Source of the DNA: Deltaproteobacteria bacterium
GTDB taxonomy: Bacteria; Myxococcota; Kuafuiibacteriia; Kuafuiibacteriales; Kuafuiibacteriaceae
Length of the DNA: 54,168 nt
Reading direction: 5' to 3'
Assembly (NCBI GenBank): GCA_011526105.1
Contig: WYAZ01000145.1
Location: 1-54,168, forward strand
Shown here: positions 27,560 to 38,313 of the stretch, in pieces
How the letters are laid out: each line of letters begins with the position of its first letter
How positions within the stretch are numbered: the stretch's first letter is position 1
Made by a program: the position numbers and the translations under genes
The notes under the pieces: model-generated
What the model saw: the letters and a program-made list of their open reading frames with translations, nothing else
Told to the model about the DNA's origin: nothing
The model's database searches: none

Positions 27560-28105
27560 ATGTCCAACATCGCAAGACTGTCCGCGGCCCATGCGGCCAT
27601 GATGGAGACAAATCGAGTGGTCGCATCCAGTTCGGACCGGACGGCAGACGAACGTGCAGAGCGAGAAATCGAGGAGAAGCGCGAGGCGATCGAAGAGCGC
27701 TTGGACGCGGCCACATCCAGCGTCTTCGGAAGCATAATATCCTCCGTCGTCGGAATGGTGGCCTCCATCGGCATGACGCCTCTCGCTCACGGCCTGGGTC
27801 TGCTCGGTGCTGCGGACGCAGGCAGTCTGATCTCCGGCTCCCTGTGGGGCAAGGCCGCCGATCTCGTAGCTGCCGCCCAGCCCTACGTAGGTCAGACGGC
27901 CGCTCTCATCAACGCGCCGGGTCAGCTCATGAGCGCGCACGGCCAGGCCGACGCGAGCCTGCGCGACCTCGCGGCCTCCCAAGAGACGCGAGCCCGCGAG
28001 TCCGCCGAGAGGCGAAGCGAGCGAGCGCGCACCGAGAACCAACAAGCGGCCGGCACCCTGCTGCAGCAGATGAGCGAGTACAACAACGCGAGGCGGAAGG
28101 TATGA
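27560..28105 (+). CDS. Small coiled-coil protein with central hydrophobic segment, minor translocator candidate
   Basis: The 181-residue protein has a charged helix (about residues 30-52), a hydrophobic segment near 55-80 (SVFGSIISSVVGMVASIGMT), and a C-terminal charged coiled coil. The pattern is like small translocators of the YopD/IpaC type, without recognisable identity. The ribosome-binding site is GAGGAGAAG, nearly identical to that of the first gene of the operon. Its stop overlaps the start of the next gene (ATGA). Confidence 0.7.
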   Translation: MSNIARLSAAHAAMMETNRVVASSSDRTADERAEREIEEKREAIEERLDAATSSVFGSIISSVVGMVASIGMTPLAHGLGLLGAADAGSLISGSLWGKAADLVAAAQPYVGQTAALINAPGQLMSAHGQADASLRDLAASQETRARESAERRSERARTENQQAAGTLLQQMSEYNNARRKV

Positions 28106-28557
28106 AGCCCGCGTCGATTCCCGAAGCGGCTCGCGGCCCCACGGGGGTGGCGATGGAGCTCGAGCTCGAGCTGCGCCGCATCGCGAGCGAGCATCGAGAG
28201 GTCCGCGTGCAAATGCAGGATGCGGAGCGCCAGCTCGCCGCGAGGCTCGCCAAGAAGCAGCTCGCCGAGGGCGTGATGAATGCCGTCTTCACGATCGGTT
28301 CAGGGGCCCTCGGCATCGCCGAGATCGCGACGGCCGACGGCCACAGCGAGCAGGATCCGAGCTTGGCGAAGATCGGAGGTGGGTTCTGGGATCTCGCGAA
28401 CAAGGCCCGGGAGCTGGCACCGGACGCCGCGGCGCAGGCGCAAGAGACCACCCAAGCGGTGCGCGACCGGAATGCTGGCATGCTTCGCGAGGAGGCTGAG
28501 ATTCAGAAGGAACTCGAGGAGCTGCGACGAGCGACCTCCGGGATGGGACGAGCATGA
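28102..28557 (+). CDS. Small helical protein of the putative translocon operon
   Basis: The 151-residue protein has a coiled-coil segment (about 18-55, ELELELRRIASEHREVRVQM), a short hydrophobic stretch near 58-75 (GVMNAVFTIGSGALGIAEIA), and a charged C-terminal helix. It shares this arrangement with the previous gene product, suggesting a related family member. It is translationally coupled to that gene by a 4-base overlap. Confidence 0.68.
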   Translation: MKPASIPEAARGPTGVAMELELELRRIASEHREVRVQMQDAERQLAARLAKKQLAEGVMNAVFTIGSGALGIAEIATADGHSEQDPSLAKIGGGFWDLANKARELAPDAAAQAQETTQAVRDRNAGMLREEAEIQKELEELRRATSGMGRA

Positions 28558-28570
28558 GGAGGCACAAACG

Positions 28571-29032
28571 ATGAGTTATTCGAGTCAACTGACCGCGCTG
28601 GCTTGGGCCAGCGAGCGTTCGCTCGGACGGCTGGTGGATGAACAAGTCCAGGAGAACGAGAAGACTCGAGCGCTCCAGGCGCTCGAGGCCGGATGGGACG
28701 AGGCTCGCGCCGACGGGGTCGTCGACGGGCGCGAGCTCGAGCGCTTGCTCGACCTAGCGGAAGCCGCGGGGACCGGCGAGCTACAGGAGCGCCTCGAGGC
28801 GCTGGCCGAGGACGGGGGCATCAACGATGAGGCGAAGCTGAAAGAGGCCGAAGCGCTGCTGCGAGGCAGCCTGCGCGAAGCTCACCTCGACAACACGAGC
28901 GGAAGCACCAAACGTCAACTCCTGTTGCAGCTCGGGATGAGCGAGATGAAATCGCTCTATGAGAGCGCCTCCGCCGCATCGCGGACCGAGCATCAGGCGT
29001 ACATGACCGCGATCGGCAACATGAAGGCCTGA
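28571..29032 (+). CDS. Small acidic helical protein, last gene of the putative translocon operon
   Basis: The 153-residue protein is acidic and helical with no membrane segment. A stretch DEARADGVVDGRELERLL resembles a degenerate EF-hand/TerB-type acidic loop and helix, and LAEDGGINDEAKLKEAEALL is a partly similar second copy. GAGGAGG lies 8 bases before the ATG at 28571. A chaperone or tip/cap protein would fit the position, but this is inference. A very strong hairpin follows the gene. Confidence 0.65.
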   Translation: MSYSSQLTALAWASERSLGRLVDEQVQENEKTRALQALEAGWDEARADGVVDGRELERLLDLAEAAGTGELQERLEALAEDGGINDEAKLKEAEALLRGSLREAHLDNTSGSTKRQLLLQLGMSEMKSLYESASAASRTEHQAYMTAIGNMKA

Positions 29033-29055
29033 GCTCTTTGCATCGACTTCAGTTC

Positions 29056-29106
29056 GGCGACGGCTAGGGCTGGCCTCTCGGGGGAGGCGCCACCCTGGCC
29101 GTCGCC
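29056..29106. terminator. Strong bidirectional terminator hairpin
   Basis: GGCGACGGC (29056-29064) is perfectly complementary to GCCGTCGCC (29098-29106). Inside it AGGGCTGGC pairs with GCCACCCT with one bulge, and CTC pairs with GAG around a TCGGGG loop, giving an almost continuous 50-base hairpin. It sits between the converging ends of the coiled-coil operon and the cysteine-repeat lipoprotein gene. Confidence 0.65.
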
Positions 29107-29109
29107 ACC

Positions 29110-30948
29110 CTAGAAACAGGTTTGGCCCACGGGGCAGCAAGCACAGTTGCCGGTGCTTTGGTCGCAGTCGCACTGCTCACCCACCGGGCACACGGGCGGG
29201 CAGATGCTGAGACAGGGCCCAGTCCCGAGCAGGATACACTCACCTCCACAGCAGATGTTGGCGATGCCGCAGCTCGCGCCGTCTGGCAGCACGGTGTAAA
29301 GGTTCGTCGCCCGGTTCGGCTGACAGGTCCAACAGATGTTTGCTGGGTCGGGCTCGCCGTTCGATACGCAGGCGCCGCCGATGAAGCACCAGCCCGGATT
29401 GAGCGCGAGCGTGCACCGGTCCTGCGCCTCATTGCAGGTCTCGTTGCCGCAGACTCGATTGGTGCAGGGGGTGCCGGCACCCACACAGGCCCCGGCGTTG
29501 TTGCAGCGGTCGGTCGCCGTGCAGAAGAGACCATCGCTGCAGGGCGCGTTGACCCGGACACTCCAGTCGGTCTGGCTGCGGGCGGGGTCACAGCCCAGGC
29601 ACTGGTTGCTCGGATGGGGGGTGCCCGAGGGATGACATGCATTTCCGATGGCGCACCAGCCCGGCTGAACGACCGAGGCGCACCCTCCGCTCTCGCTGCA
29701 AGTCGAGCTGACGCAAGCCGGGGCGGTCGAAGTGCACGGCGACTCCGACCCCACACAACGGCCCGCGGTATCGCAAGTGTCGACGGCCGTGCAGAACTGA
29801 CCGTCGTCGCAGGACGCCCCCGCGTTCACGGACCATGCCGCGGGGCGCTGTGGGTCGCAGACCAAGCAGAAGTCGGTCGGATGCCGCTGGCCCGCAGGGT
29901 GACAAACTCCATCGATCAAACACCAGCCGGTCAGGAGAGGCTGGCTGCAGGTGCCGTTGTCGCACTCAGGCCCGCCGGTGCAGTCGAGTGTATCTTGCAT
30001 ACACTCGCTCGCCTCCCGGCAGGTGGTGCAGGTTCGATTGATACACGAGGTCCCTTCCGCGCACGGAGCGTCGCAGCGTCCACAGTGAAGTGTATTGCTC
30101 CGGACATCCGTCTCGCAGCCCGGCTCCGCATCGCAGTTGGCGAGTGGATCCGTACAGCCGCAGGTTCCGCCCGAGCACTCCGCGTTCGGGCCGCAGTCCA
30201 GGCAACCTTCACCACAGGCGTTCGCGGTCGAATCCGTATCGACGCAGACGCCGCCGCAGCAGCGCATGAGCCCGGGTCCACACCGCGCACCGTTGGGCTG
30301 CGTGCTGCACGGTCCCACCTCGCCCCCATCGGAGGGCGCCGCGTCCGCGTCCACATCGGCGTCGCGGCCCACCGCCGCATCGGGGTGCACCCCGGAGTCG
30401 GTCGGCACCCCAGCGTCTGGGCCAAGGCCGCCGTCGGTGCGAGTGGGGAACTCGAATTCGGTGCCCGGCTGGACCACGAGCAGCGTCGAGGGATCGATCT
30501 GCTCGGGCACGCAGCCTACCTCCGTGCAGGTATCCGTGCCGCGACAGATGTCGGGACGGCAGCCCCTCGCGAGAAACATGGGCAAGAGCAAGGTCTGATT
30601 CTCGCGGAAACCGGTCACCGCACGGCGCACGAAACGCGTGCCTCCCGCCGGTCCGATCGCATGTACCTCGATCGTGACCCCGCGCGTGACGTCGGCGGCG
30701 GCACCGACGCCAAACGAGATCGGCAGCGCCCACGTCTGTTCGCCCAAAGCAGCGCCGGAGAGATCGAAACGTCGCTCGGCCGCTCCCGCTTCGCCCTCCC
30801 AACGCACGATCGCCCGCACGGCCGCGAGCTCGGATGGGACGGCCATGTCCGAGTCGACAACGACGACAATCTGGGTGGCGTCCTTGGAGCAGGCCGCGAA
30901 AAGCGCCGCGAGGGCGAGAGGCGACAGGAGGCTGAGCAGGCCGCGCAT
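29110..30948 (-). CDS. Cysteine-repeat surface lipoprotein
   Basis: The 612-residue protein starts with a signal peptide and lipobox (LAALFAAC at about residues 13-20). Residues ~25-190 are a globular region with a Val-rich beta pattern and a Pro/Asp/Gly linker rich in DAG. The C-terminal ~400 residues are Cys-rich, with at least three copies of a unit like GWCLIDGVCHPAG, CLVCDP, WSV, and CDDGQFCTAVDTC. Paired cysteines imply disulfide-knotted modules outside the inner membrane. Proteins of this kind are typical of myxobacterial surfaces; the ligand is unknown. Confidence 0.8.
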   Translation of the reverse strand: MRGLLSLLSPLALAALFAACSKDATQIVVVVDSDMAVPSELAAVRAIVRWEGEAGAAERRFDLSGAALGEQTWALPISFGVGAAADVTRGVTIEVHAIGPAGGTRFVRRAVTGFRENQTLLLPMFLARGCRPDICRGTDTCTEVGCVPEQIDPSTLLVVQPGTEFEFPTRTDGGLGPDAGVPTDSGVHPDAAVGRDADVDADAAPSDGGEVGPCSTQPNGARCGPGLMRCCGGVCVDTDSTANACGEGCLDCGPNAECSGGTCGCTDPLANCDAEPGCETDVRSNTLHCGRCDAPCAEGTSCINRTCTTCREASECMQDTLDCTGGPECDNGTCSQPLLTGWCLIDGVCHPAGQRHPTDFCLVCDPQRPAAWSVNAGASCDDGQFCTAVDTCDTAGRCVGSESPCTSTAPACVSSTCSESGGCASVVQPGWCAIGNACHPSGTPHPSNQCLGCDPARSQTDWSVRVNAPCSDGLFCTATDRCNNAGACVGAGTPCTNRVCGNETCNEAQDRCTLALNPGWCFIGGACVSNGEPDPANICWTCQPNRATNLYTVLPDGASCGIANICCGGECILLGTGPCLSICPPVCPVGEQCDCDQSTGNCACCPVGQTCF

Positions 30949-30992
30949 GGGCCCAGCCTCTCATTTTGTGCGGGCTGTGGACAGCCCCCGGA

Positions 30993-33641
<2,649 letters not shown>

Positions 33642-33708
33642 AGTGATAAACTCCCCTGAAAAATTGGCGTCTCAGGACCGGGCAGCCCCCGAACCCAGAC
33701 TTGGGCGA

Positions 33709-33736
33709 ACGGTAAGCGCAGGTTTTTGGAGGTCAA
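33709..33736 (-). promoter_or_regulatory. Possible promoter of clpB
   Basis: On the minus strand TTGACC (33731-33736) is followed after about 16 bases by TACCGT, a plausible but weak housekeeping-type -35/-10 pair about 70 bases before the clpB start. No CIRCE element is present. Confidence 0.3.
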
Positions 33737-33781
33737 ACGGAGGCGGATTGAATCCCCGAGGACGACGGACACCCGGCGCAT

Positions 33782-34744
33782 CTATTCGGGCTTGAAGGTC
33801 GAGAGATCGCGAAGCTGCTCGAAGAGCTTCTTCTCATCCTCCGAGAGTTCCTTGGGCACCATGATTCGGAGCTCCGCGTACAAATCGCCGGCCCCGCCCT
33901 TGCCATCTGGATAGCCCTTGCCGCGCAGGCGGATCTTTTGGCCGCTCGAGGAACCCGCCGGAACCTGCACCGACACTGCGCCGGTGAGGGTGGTCAGCCG
34001 CGCTTCGCCGCCGAGGGCGGCGAGCCAGGGCGTGACCGCGAGCGTGGCGTAGAGATCGTTTCCTTCGAGCCGAAGTTTGGGTGTGTTCACCACGTCCATC
34101 ACCAGCAAGAGGTCGCCCGGCTTGCCCCCTGCGCGCGCGGTTCCGCCCTGTCCCTTGAGGCGCATCTTCTGACCTGGACGTACCGCCTTTGGGATCTGAA
34201 CTTCGAGCTTCTTCTCTCGACCAGTCGTGGGGTCGGTGATGCGGATCTGACGCTTGCCGCCGGACGCCGCCTCCTCGATGGAAAGCTCCACGCGAGCCTC
34301 GTGCGTCGCCCCGGCGAGATCTTCGACCCCGGCGCCACCGAAGGGCGAACCACCCGTGAATCGTGCACCGTCGGCGCCAAAGAGCGACTCGAAGAAGGAG
34401 CTGAAGCCTGAGGCCCCAAACGGCGAGCCGCTCGAAGCGTAGCCGCCCCGCGCGCCCGGGCTGTACTCGTACTGAAAGCCATCGAAGCCAGGCGCTCGGC
34501 CGGGAGCATCACTCGCGTTCTTCCAGGACTTCCCGAAGCGATCGTACTTCTTTCGCTTGTCGGGGTCCTTCAGGACTTCGTAGGCCTCGACGAGGCGCTT
34601 GAAACGATCCTCAGCCCCCGCTTCCTTGTTGACGTCGGGGTGATACTTGCGCGCGAGCTTCTTGTACTGCCGCTGGATCTGCTCCTTCGTGGCGCCCCGC
34701 TCGAGATCGAGCTCCTTGTAGTAGTCGATATAGTCCATCGCCAT
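33782..34744 (-). CDS. CbpA-type DnaJ co-chaperone
   Basis: The ~320-residue protein has an N-terminal J domain with KYHPDVNKE containing the HPD tripeptide. A Gly/Phe-rich region (about 75-130) and two beta-barrel C-terminal substrate-binding domains follow. No zinc-finger Cys repeats are present, which matches CbpA rather than DnaJ. It delivers clients to DnaK and stimulates ATP hydrolysis. Two ATGs 6 bases apart are possible; I chose 34744 because a GGGG run sits 9 bases upstream. It lies 140 bases upstream of clpB on the same strand. Confidence 0.88.
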   Translation of the reverse strand: MAMDYIDYYKELDLERGATKEQIQRQYKKLARKYHPDVNKEAGAEDRFKRLVEAYEVLKDPDKRKKYDRFGKSWKNASDAPGRAPGFDGFQYEYSPGARGGYASSGSPFGASGFSSFFESLFGADGARFTGGSPFGGAGVEDLAGATHEARVELSIEEAASGGKRQIRITDPTTGREKKLEVQIPKAVRPGQKMRLKGQGGTARAGGKPGDLLLVMDVVNTPKLRLEGNDLYATLAVTPWLAALGGEARLTTLTGAVSVQVPAGSSSGQKIRLRGKGYPDGKGGAGDLYAELRIMVPKELSEDEKKLFEQLRDLSTFKPE

Positions 34745-34887
34745 GCGCGAAAACCCCGGAGGCACCCGGCCCCTTCAGGCGCCAACATTGTGAACACGCG
34801 GCGTTACGTCAAGGTCCCGCTAGGAAAGGGCCAACCCCCTCACTTCGGCCTTTCTCCCCCCGGGCTGGATATGGCAGAAGCCCTCAG

Positions 34888-36393
34888 ATGTTCCCACGCC
34901 TCCCCCCGGCTCTCCGCTGGCTGCCTGCCTACCTTCTGATCGTCGCGCTGCCGGCGACCGCCTACGCCTCCGGCTACTACGTCTCGGACATCGGCACGCG
35001 CGGCGTCGCTCGGGGGGGCGCCTTTGTCGCGGCCCCGAACAGCTTGCTCGCGCTGAGCTACAACCCAGCTGGGCTCTCCTTGCTCAAGGGCGCTCACGCA
35101 CAGGTGGATATGGTGTTGGTCAACTTCGGCATGGAGTACCAACGCACCTGCCCCTGCCTCATCGACGTCACGGTTCCCTTCGCCCGCGAGAACGAGACCC
35201 GCCTCACCGAAGGCCTGGCCGGCAACGTCGCCACGGATGACACCGGGATGGTCCCCATCCCATTCATTGGCATTGGCTACGGCTTCGACTGGCAGAATCT
35301 GACCGTCGCGTTCGGTGTCTTCGGCCCGACCAGCCCCAAGGACATTCGCTTCGGCGCGCTCGACTTCGAGACCACCAAGAACCTGACTTCCCGCTACAGC
35401 ATCACGGAGCTCTCGCTCTTCGAGGCCTACTACACCCTGGGCACCGCGCTCGAGGTCCTGCCCGGTCTTCGGGTCGGCGGCTCGGCGATGATCTACTCCT
35501 TCGGAACTCGTCAGGGCACACACCTGTACGCGAACACCGCCTTCGCGGACGCGGAGACCGCGGCCGAGAACACCGCCTGGGACATCCCGATCAGCCTCGA
35601 CTTCAAGCGAGACTTCGCGTTGAACTTCAACTTCGGGCTGTCGTACTCGCCGACGTTCATCCCCGGTCTCTCTTTGGGCGCGAGCGTCCTCGGGAAACGC
35701 AGCGTGCGAGCCGACGGCAAAGCCACCATCACCATCCCGGACGGCTTTGGCGGTCCGCTCGCGGACAGCATCCAGATCGACGTACAAGGCGAAGACATCC
35801 AGCTCGAGGTCGACCTTCCGCCCATCTGGCGCTTCGGGGTGCAGTACAGCATGCCGGCGCTCTTTTCCGTCGAGGCTGGTCTCGCGCACGAGGCTTGGAA
35901 GGTGCATGACCAGATCGTGGTGCGGCCGCAGAACATCAACGTGGGCATCGTAGGTCCCACCGGCGCCCTGCCCTCGCAGCCGCTCGCTCCCATCACCCAG
36001 ATGCGCGCCTTCGAGAGCACCACCGCCTTCCGTTTTGGTGGTGAACTCCATTTGCTCGAGCCCTACCTAGGGGCCGCCGCGGGCTACTACTTCGAACCCA
36101 GCGCGGTCCCCGATACCTCGATGGATCCTTCGACCCCAGATTGGGACAAACATGCGGTGAGTTTCGGGCTCAACACGACGTGGCTCGGGTTGCGTCTCGA
36201 CGTCTCGGTGCAGCATGTCTTCATGGCGAGCCGGACCATCACCAGCTCGCAACGAGTGTCCGTCGGTCCGCTCGAGGGTGGGGTGGCTACGGACGATTAC
36301 CTGACACGCATTGGCAACGGCACCTACGAGGGTTCGTACACGCTCATTGGCGCCAGCTTGGGTGCCTCGCTCGACGCCATGCTCGGGCTCTGA
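34888..36393 (+). CDS. FadL-family outer-membrane transport protein
   Basis: The 501-residue protein has an N-terminal signal peptide (LLIVALPATAYAS), then GYYVSDIGTRGVARGGAFVA and LSYNPAGLSLL. The NPAGL motif and Gly-rich start match the FadL/OmpP1/TodX family of 14-stranded barrels that pass hydrophobic substrates across the outer membrane. The rest shows alternating beta-strand character and ends with a long hydrophobic-aromatic strand. Substrate (fatty acid, hydrocarbon) cannot be inferred. It is divergent from the J-protein gene and converges on the PAP2 gene. Confidence 0.85.
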   Translation: MFPRLPPALRWLPAYLLIVALPATAYASGYYVSDIGTRGVARGGAFVAAPNSLLALSYNPAGLSLLKGAHAQVDMVLVNFGMEYQRTCPCLIDVTVPFARENETRLTEGLAGNVATDDTGMVPIPFIGIGYGFDWQNLTVAFGVFGPTSPKDIRFGALDFETTKNLTSRYSITELSLFEAYYTLGTALEVLPGLRVGGSAMIYSFGTRQGTHLYANTAFADAETAAENTAWDIPISLDFKRDFALNFNFGLSYSPTFIPGLSLGASVLGKRSVRADGKATITIPDGFGGPLADSIQIDVQGEDIQLEVDLPPIWRFGVQYSMPALFSVEAGLAHEAWKVHDQIVVRPQNINVGIVGPTGALPSQPLAPITQMRAFESTTAFRFGGELHLLEPYLGAAAGYYFEPSAVPDTSMDPSTPDWDKHAVSFGLNTTWLGLRLDVSVQHVFMASRTITSSQRVSVGPLEGGVATDDYLTRIGNGTYEGSYTLIGASLGASLDAMLGL

Positions 36394-36417
36394 GCGTTCG
36401 GGCGCCGGGCCGTTCAG
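36390..36417. terminator. Candidate bidirectional terminator hairpin
   Basis: CTGAGCG (36390-36396) pairs with CGTTCAG (36411-36417) with one G-T wobble; the loop is GC-rich. The stem contains the stop codons of the two converging genes. No T-run. Confidence 0.3.
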
Positions 36418-37268
36418 TCGAAGGTGCCGAGCAGGACCAGACCCGCGGACTCCACGCCATCCCCGAAGAATGAGAAGTTCAGCCCAGCTGGGTTCCTCTG
36501 AAGGTGAGGGACGAGCACGCCGATCGCGGTGCCCGCCATGGCGCCCGCGATGATATCGGTCGGAAAGTGCGCACGGGCGCGGACGCGGTTCCAACCCACA
36601 AATGCGGTGAGCCCCACTCCGCCCGCGAGCGTGAGCCACTTCTCCCATTCGCTGTCGTCGCGCGCAAACGCAAGATACGTCGCGGTGGCTCCAACCCCAG
36701 CGACGACCGCGGTGTGCAGGGAATAGAACGATAGACCAGAGTTGGTATCCGCGCTCGTCATGCCGGTCTGGCGCTTCTCGTAGTACGCGGTCGGGCGAGG
36801 ACGACGGACCGCGACCTTCGCGACATTGCCGACCGCCCAGTTGAACGCGAAGCCCTGCGCGTACAAGAGCACGTGGGTACCCCAGCCATCCGGCAACCCC
36901 CGCACCTCGGAGAGCAGAGAATCCGCCACGGCAAAGCTGATGGTCGCGGCCAGACCGACGTCGGAGAGCGTGCCTGCTCCGGGCTCGATGTGGTTTGACT
37001 CCGCGGTGGGACGATCGATGCCGAGTAGGATGCTCGGATCGAGTGGGTCCTGCGGTCTGATCTCACCCGTCGACAGGATGAGCTCCGAGAGGCCGCCAAA
37101 ACCCAGCGCCCCCACGAGCAGCGCACCCGATAGGACGGGATCGATCTCGAAGAGCCGCTTCGCCTCCGCCGGAGGGGGAGCGGCCGTGGTGGCGGTGTCC
37201 GTCGCGCTCCACGCCGGTGTGACAAAGAGGAGCCCCATCACCGAGGCTACCACCGGTCGCCCATTCAC
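36414..37268 (-). CDS. PAP2-family membrane-associated phosphatase
   Basis: The 284-residue protein has a signal peptide (ASVMGLLFVTPAWSA) and several membrane spans. The PAP2 catalytic motifs are visible: KVAVRRPRP (KxxxxxxRP), SFYSLHTA (a variant of PSGH), and RVRARAHFPTDI (SRxxxxxHxxxD-like). These enzymes remove phosphate from lipid phosphates such as undecaprenyl pyrophosphate or phosphatidate at the envelope. The middle motif retains His but lacks the usual Pro-Ser-Gly context. Substrate unknown. Confidence 0.82.
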   Translation of the reverse strand: MNGRPVVASVMGLLFVTPAWSATDTATTAAPPPAEAKRLFEIDPVLSGALLVGALGFGGLSELILSTGEIRPQDPLDPSILLGIDRPTAESNHIEPGAGTLSDVGLAATISFAVADSLLSEVRGLPDGWGTHVLLYAQGFAFNWAVGNVAKVAVRRPRPTAYYEKRQTGMTSADTNSGLSFYSLHTAVVAGVGATATYLAFARDDSEWEKWLTLAGGVGLTAFVGWNRVRARAHFPTDIIAGAMAGTAIGVLVPHLQRNPAGLNFSFFGDGVESAGLVLLGTFD

Positions 37269-37371
37269 GAGCGGACCCTACTGCGGCGCGAGCGGAAAGA
37301 CCACGCCGTGCGCAACCCACACGCGCGAAGCAGAGGGTGAAGTCCCGTCAGGGGATCGCGGGCACCGCACC
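37269..37371. other. Short intergenic gap
   Basis: The 103-base gap lies between the PAP2 start and the cyclic-nucleotide-binding protein stop on the same strand. It probably contains the PAP2 promoter. Nothing more specific was seen. Confidence 0.25.
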
Positions 37372-38313
37372 TCATCCTGGTCCACGCGCGAGCGGCGCGC
37401 CTTGCTGCGCGAGTTGGTTCATGACGCGCTCCCGGGAGACCGAGTTGTAGTGCATGAGGCCGCGGAGCGCAGACGGGTGCTCCTCCATGACATCGAGCAG
37501 ATCCTCGAAAGGAAGGACCAGCAGACGCGCCGATTCGAGGGCCTGCGCGCCGAACAGGAACGAGGGCCCAGCGAGAGCTCCATAGCCACCGACCGTCTGT
37601 CGAGGTCCGAACTCGCTCGACATTCGAGTCTCTACGAGCGTCACCCGTCCGGAAGCCACGACCCAGACCGCATCTCGAGGTGTCCCCTGCTGGATGAAAC
37701 GCTGACCGCGTTCGACTTCGACGAAGTGACTGTGAAGCGCGAGCAACACCAAGGGCTGAATGGGCATGTGACAGAAGGGCTCGGCGTCGAGCAAGAGATG
37801 AATCCGGTCGACGAGGCTCTCCGGCGACAACTCGGCGCGTCCGTGCCACACCGAACGTGTCTCCGACCGCGGGAGTTCAGCCACGGGAAGTTCGAGGTTC
37901 TTGGCCCAAGTATCCTCCGCAAAGAGGCAGATCTGAGCGCGGGCGTGCTCGAAGTCGTCCCACAGGAGTTCCAGATAGGTAGAGGCCTCGATGGATAGCG
38001 CCTTGACCAAGCTCTCCGCCACCGCCGTCCTGCGGTGCGGACGTTCCTGCAGAGCGTCGAGGACCCCGACCACGCTGCCTTCGTTGAGATACCAGTCAGG
38101 GAGGTCGGGCGCCGAGAGACGGACACGCCCCTGCACGACGAAGTAGATCTTCCCGGACGAGGCGCCCTGCTCGAACAGCGTCGAGCCCGCCGGGTACTCC
38201 GCGTGGCGAAGCAGACGAGTGAACGCACGCATGAGCGATTCTGGAGGCGAAACCAGAGCGAGGGACCGGAGAAAGAGCTCCTTCTCCGTCTCTACGGTCG
38301 CGTCAACGGACAT
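37372..38313 (-). CDS. Double cyclic-nucleotide-binding-domain protein
   Basis: The 313-residue soluble protein has two CNB-like domains. The first is at about residues 20-130 (LFEQGASSGKIYFVVQGRVR, then a degenerate phosphate-binding cassette ALQERPHRRTAVAE). The second is at about 185-290 (RFIQQGTPRDAVWVVASGRV). No DNA-binding, kinase or cyclase domain is attached. The ATG at 38313 fits best and overlaps the end of the upstream translocase gene by 11 bases. Coupling to a transporter suggests it is a regulatory subunit sensing cyclic nucleotides or related ligands; the altered cassette means ligand binding is uncertain. Confidence 0.78.
   Translation of the reverse strand: MSVDATVETEKELFLRSLALVSPPESLMRAFTRLLRHAEYPAGSTLFEQGASSGKIYFVVQGRVRLSAPDLPDWYLNEGSVVGVLDALQERPHRRTAVAESLVKALSIEASTYLELLWDDFEHARAQICLFAEDTWAKNLELPVAELPRSETRSVWHGRAELSPESLVDRIHLLLDAEPFCHMPIQPLVLLALHSHFVEVERGQRFIQQGTPRDAVWVVASGRVTLVETRMSSEFGPRQTVGGYGALAGPSFLFGAQALESARLLVLPFEDLLDVMEEHPSALRGLMHYNSVSRERVMNQLAQQGAPLARGPG

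Noticed and set aside
33642-33781. CIRCE/HrcA operator upstream of clpB
   Set aside because: No TTAGCACTC inverted repeat is present in the gap.
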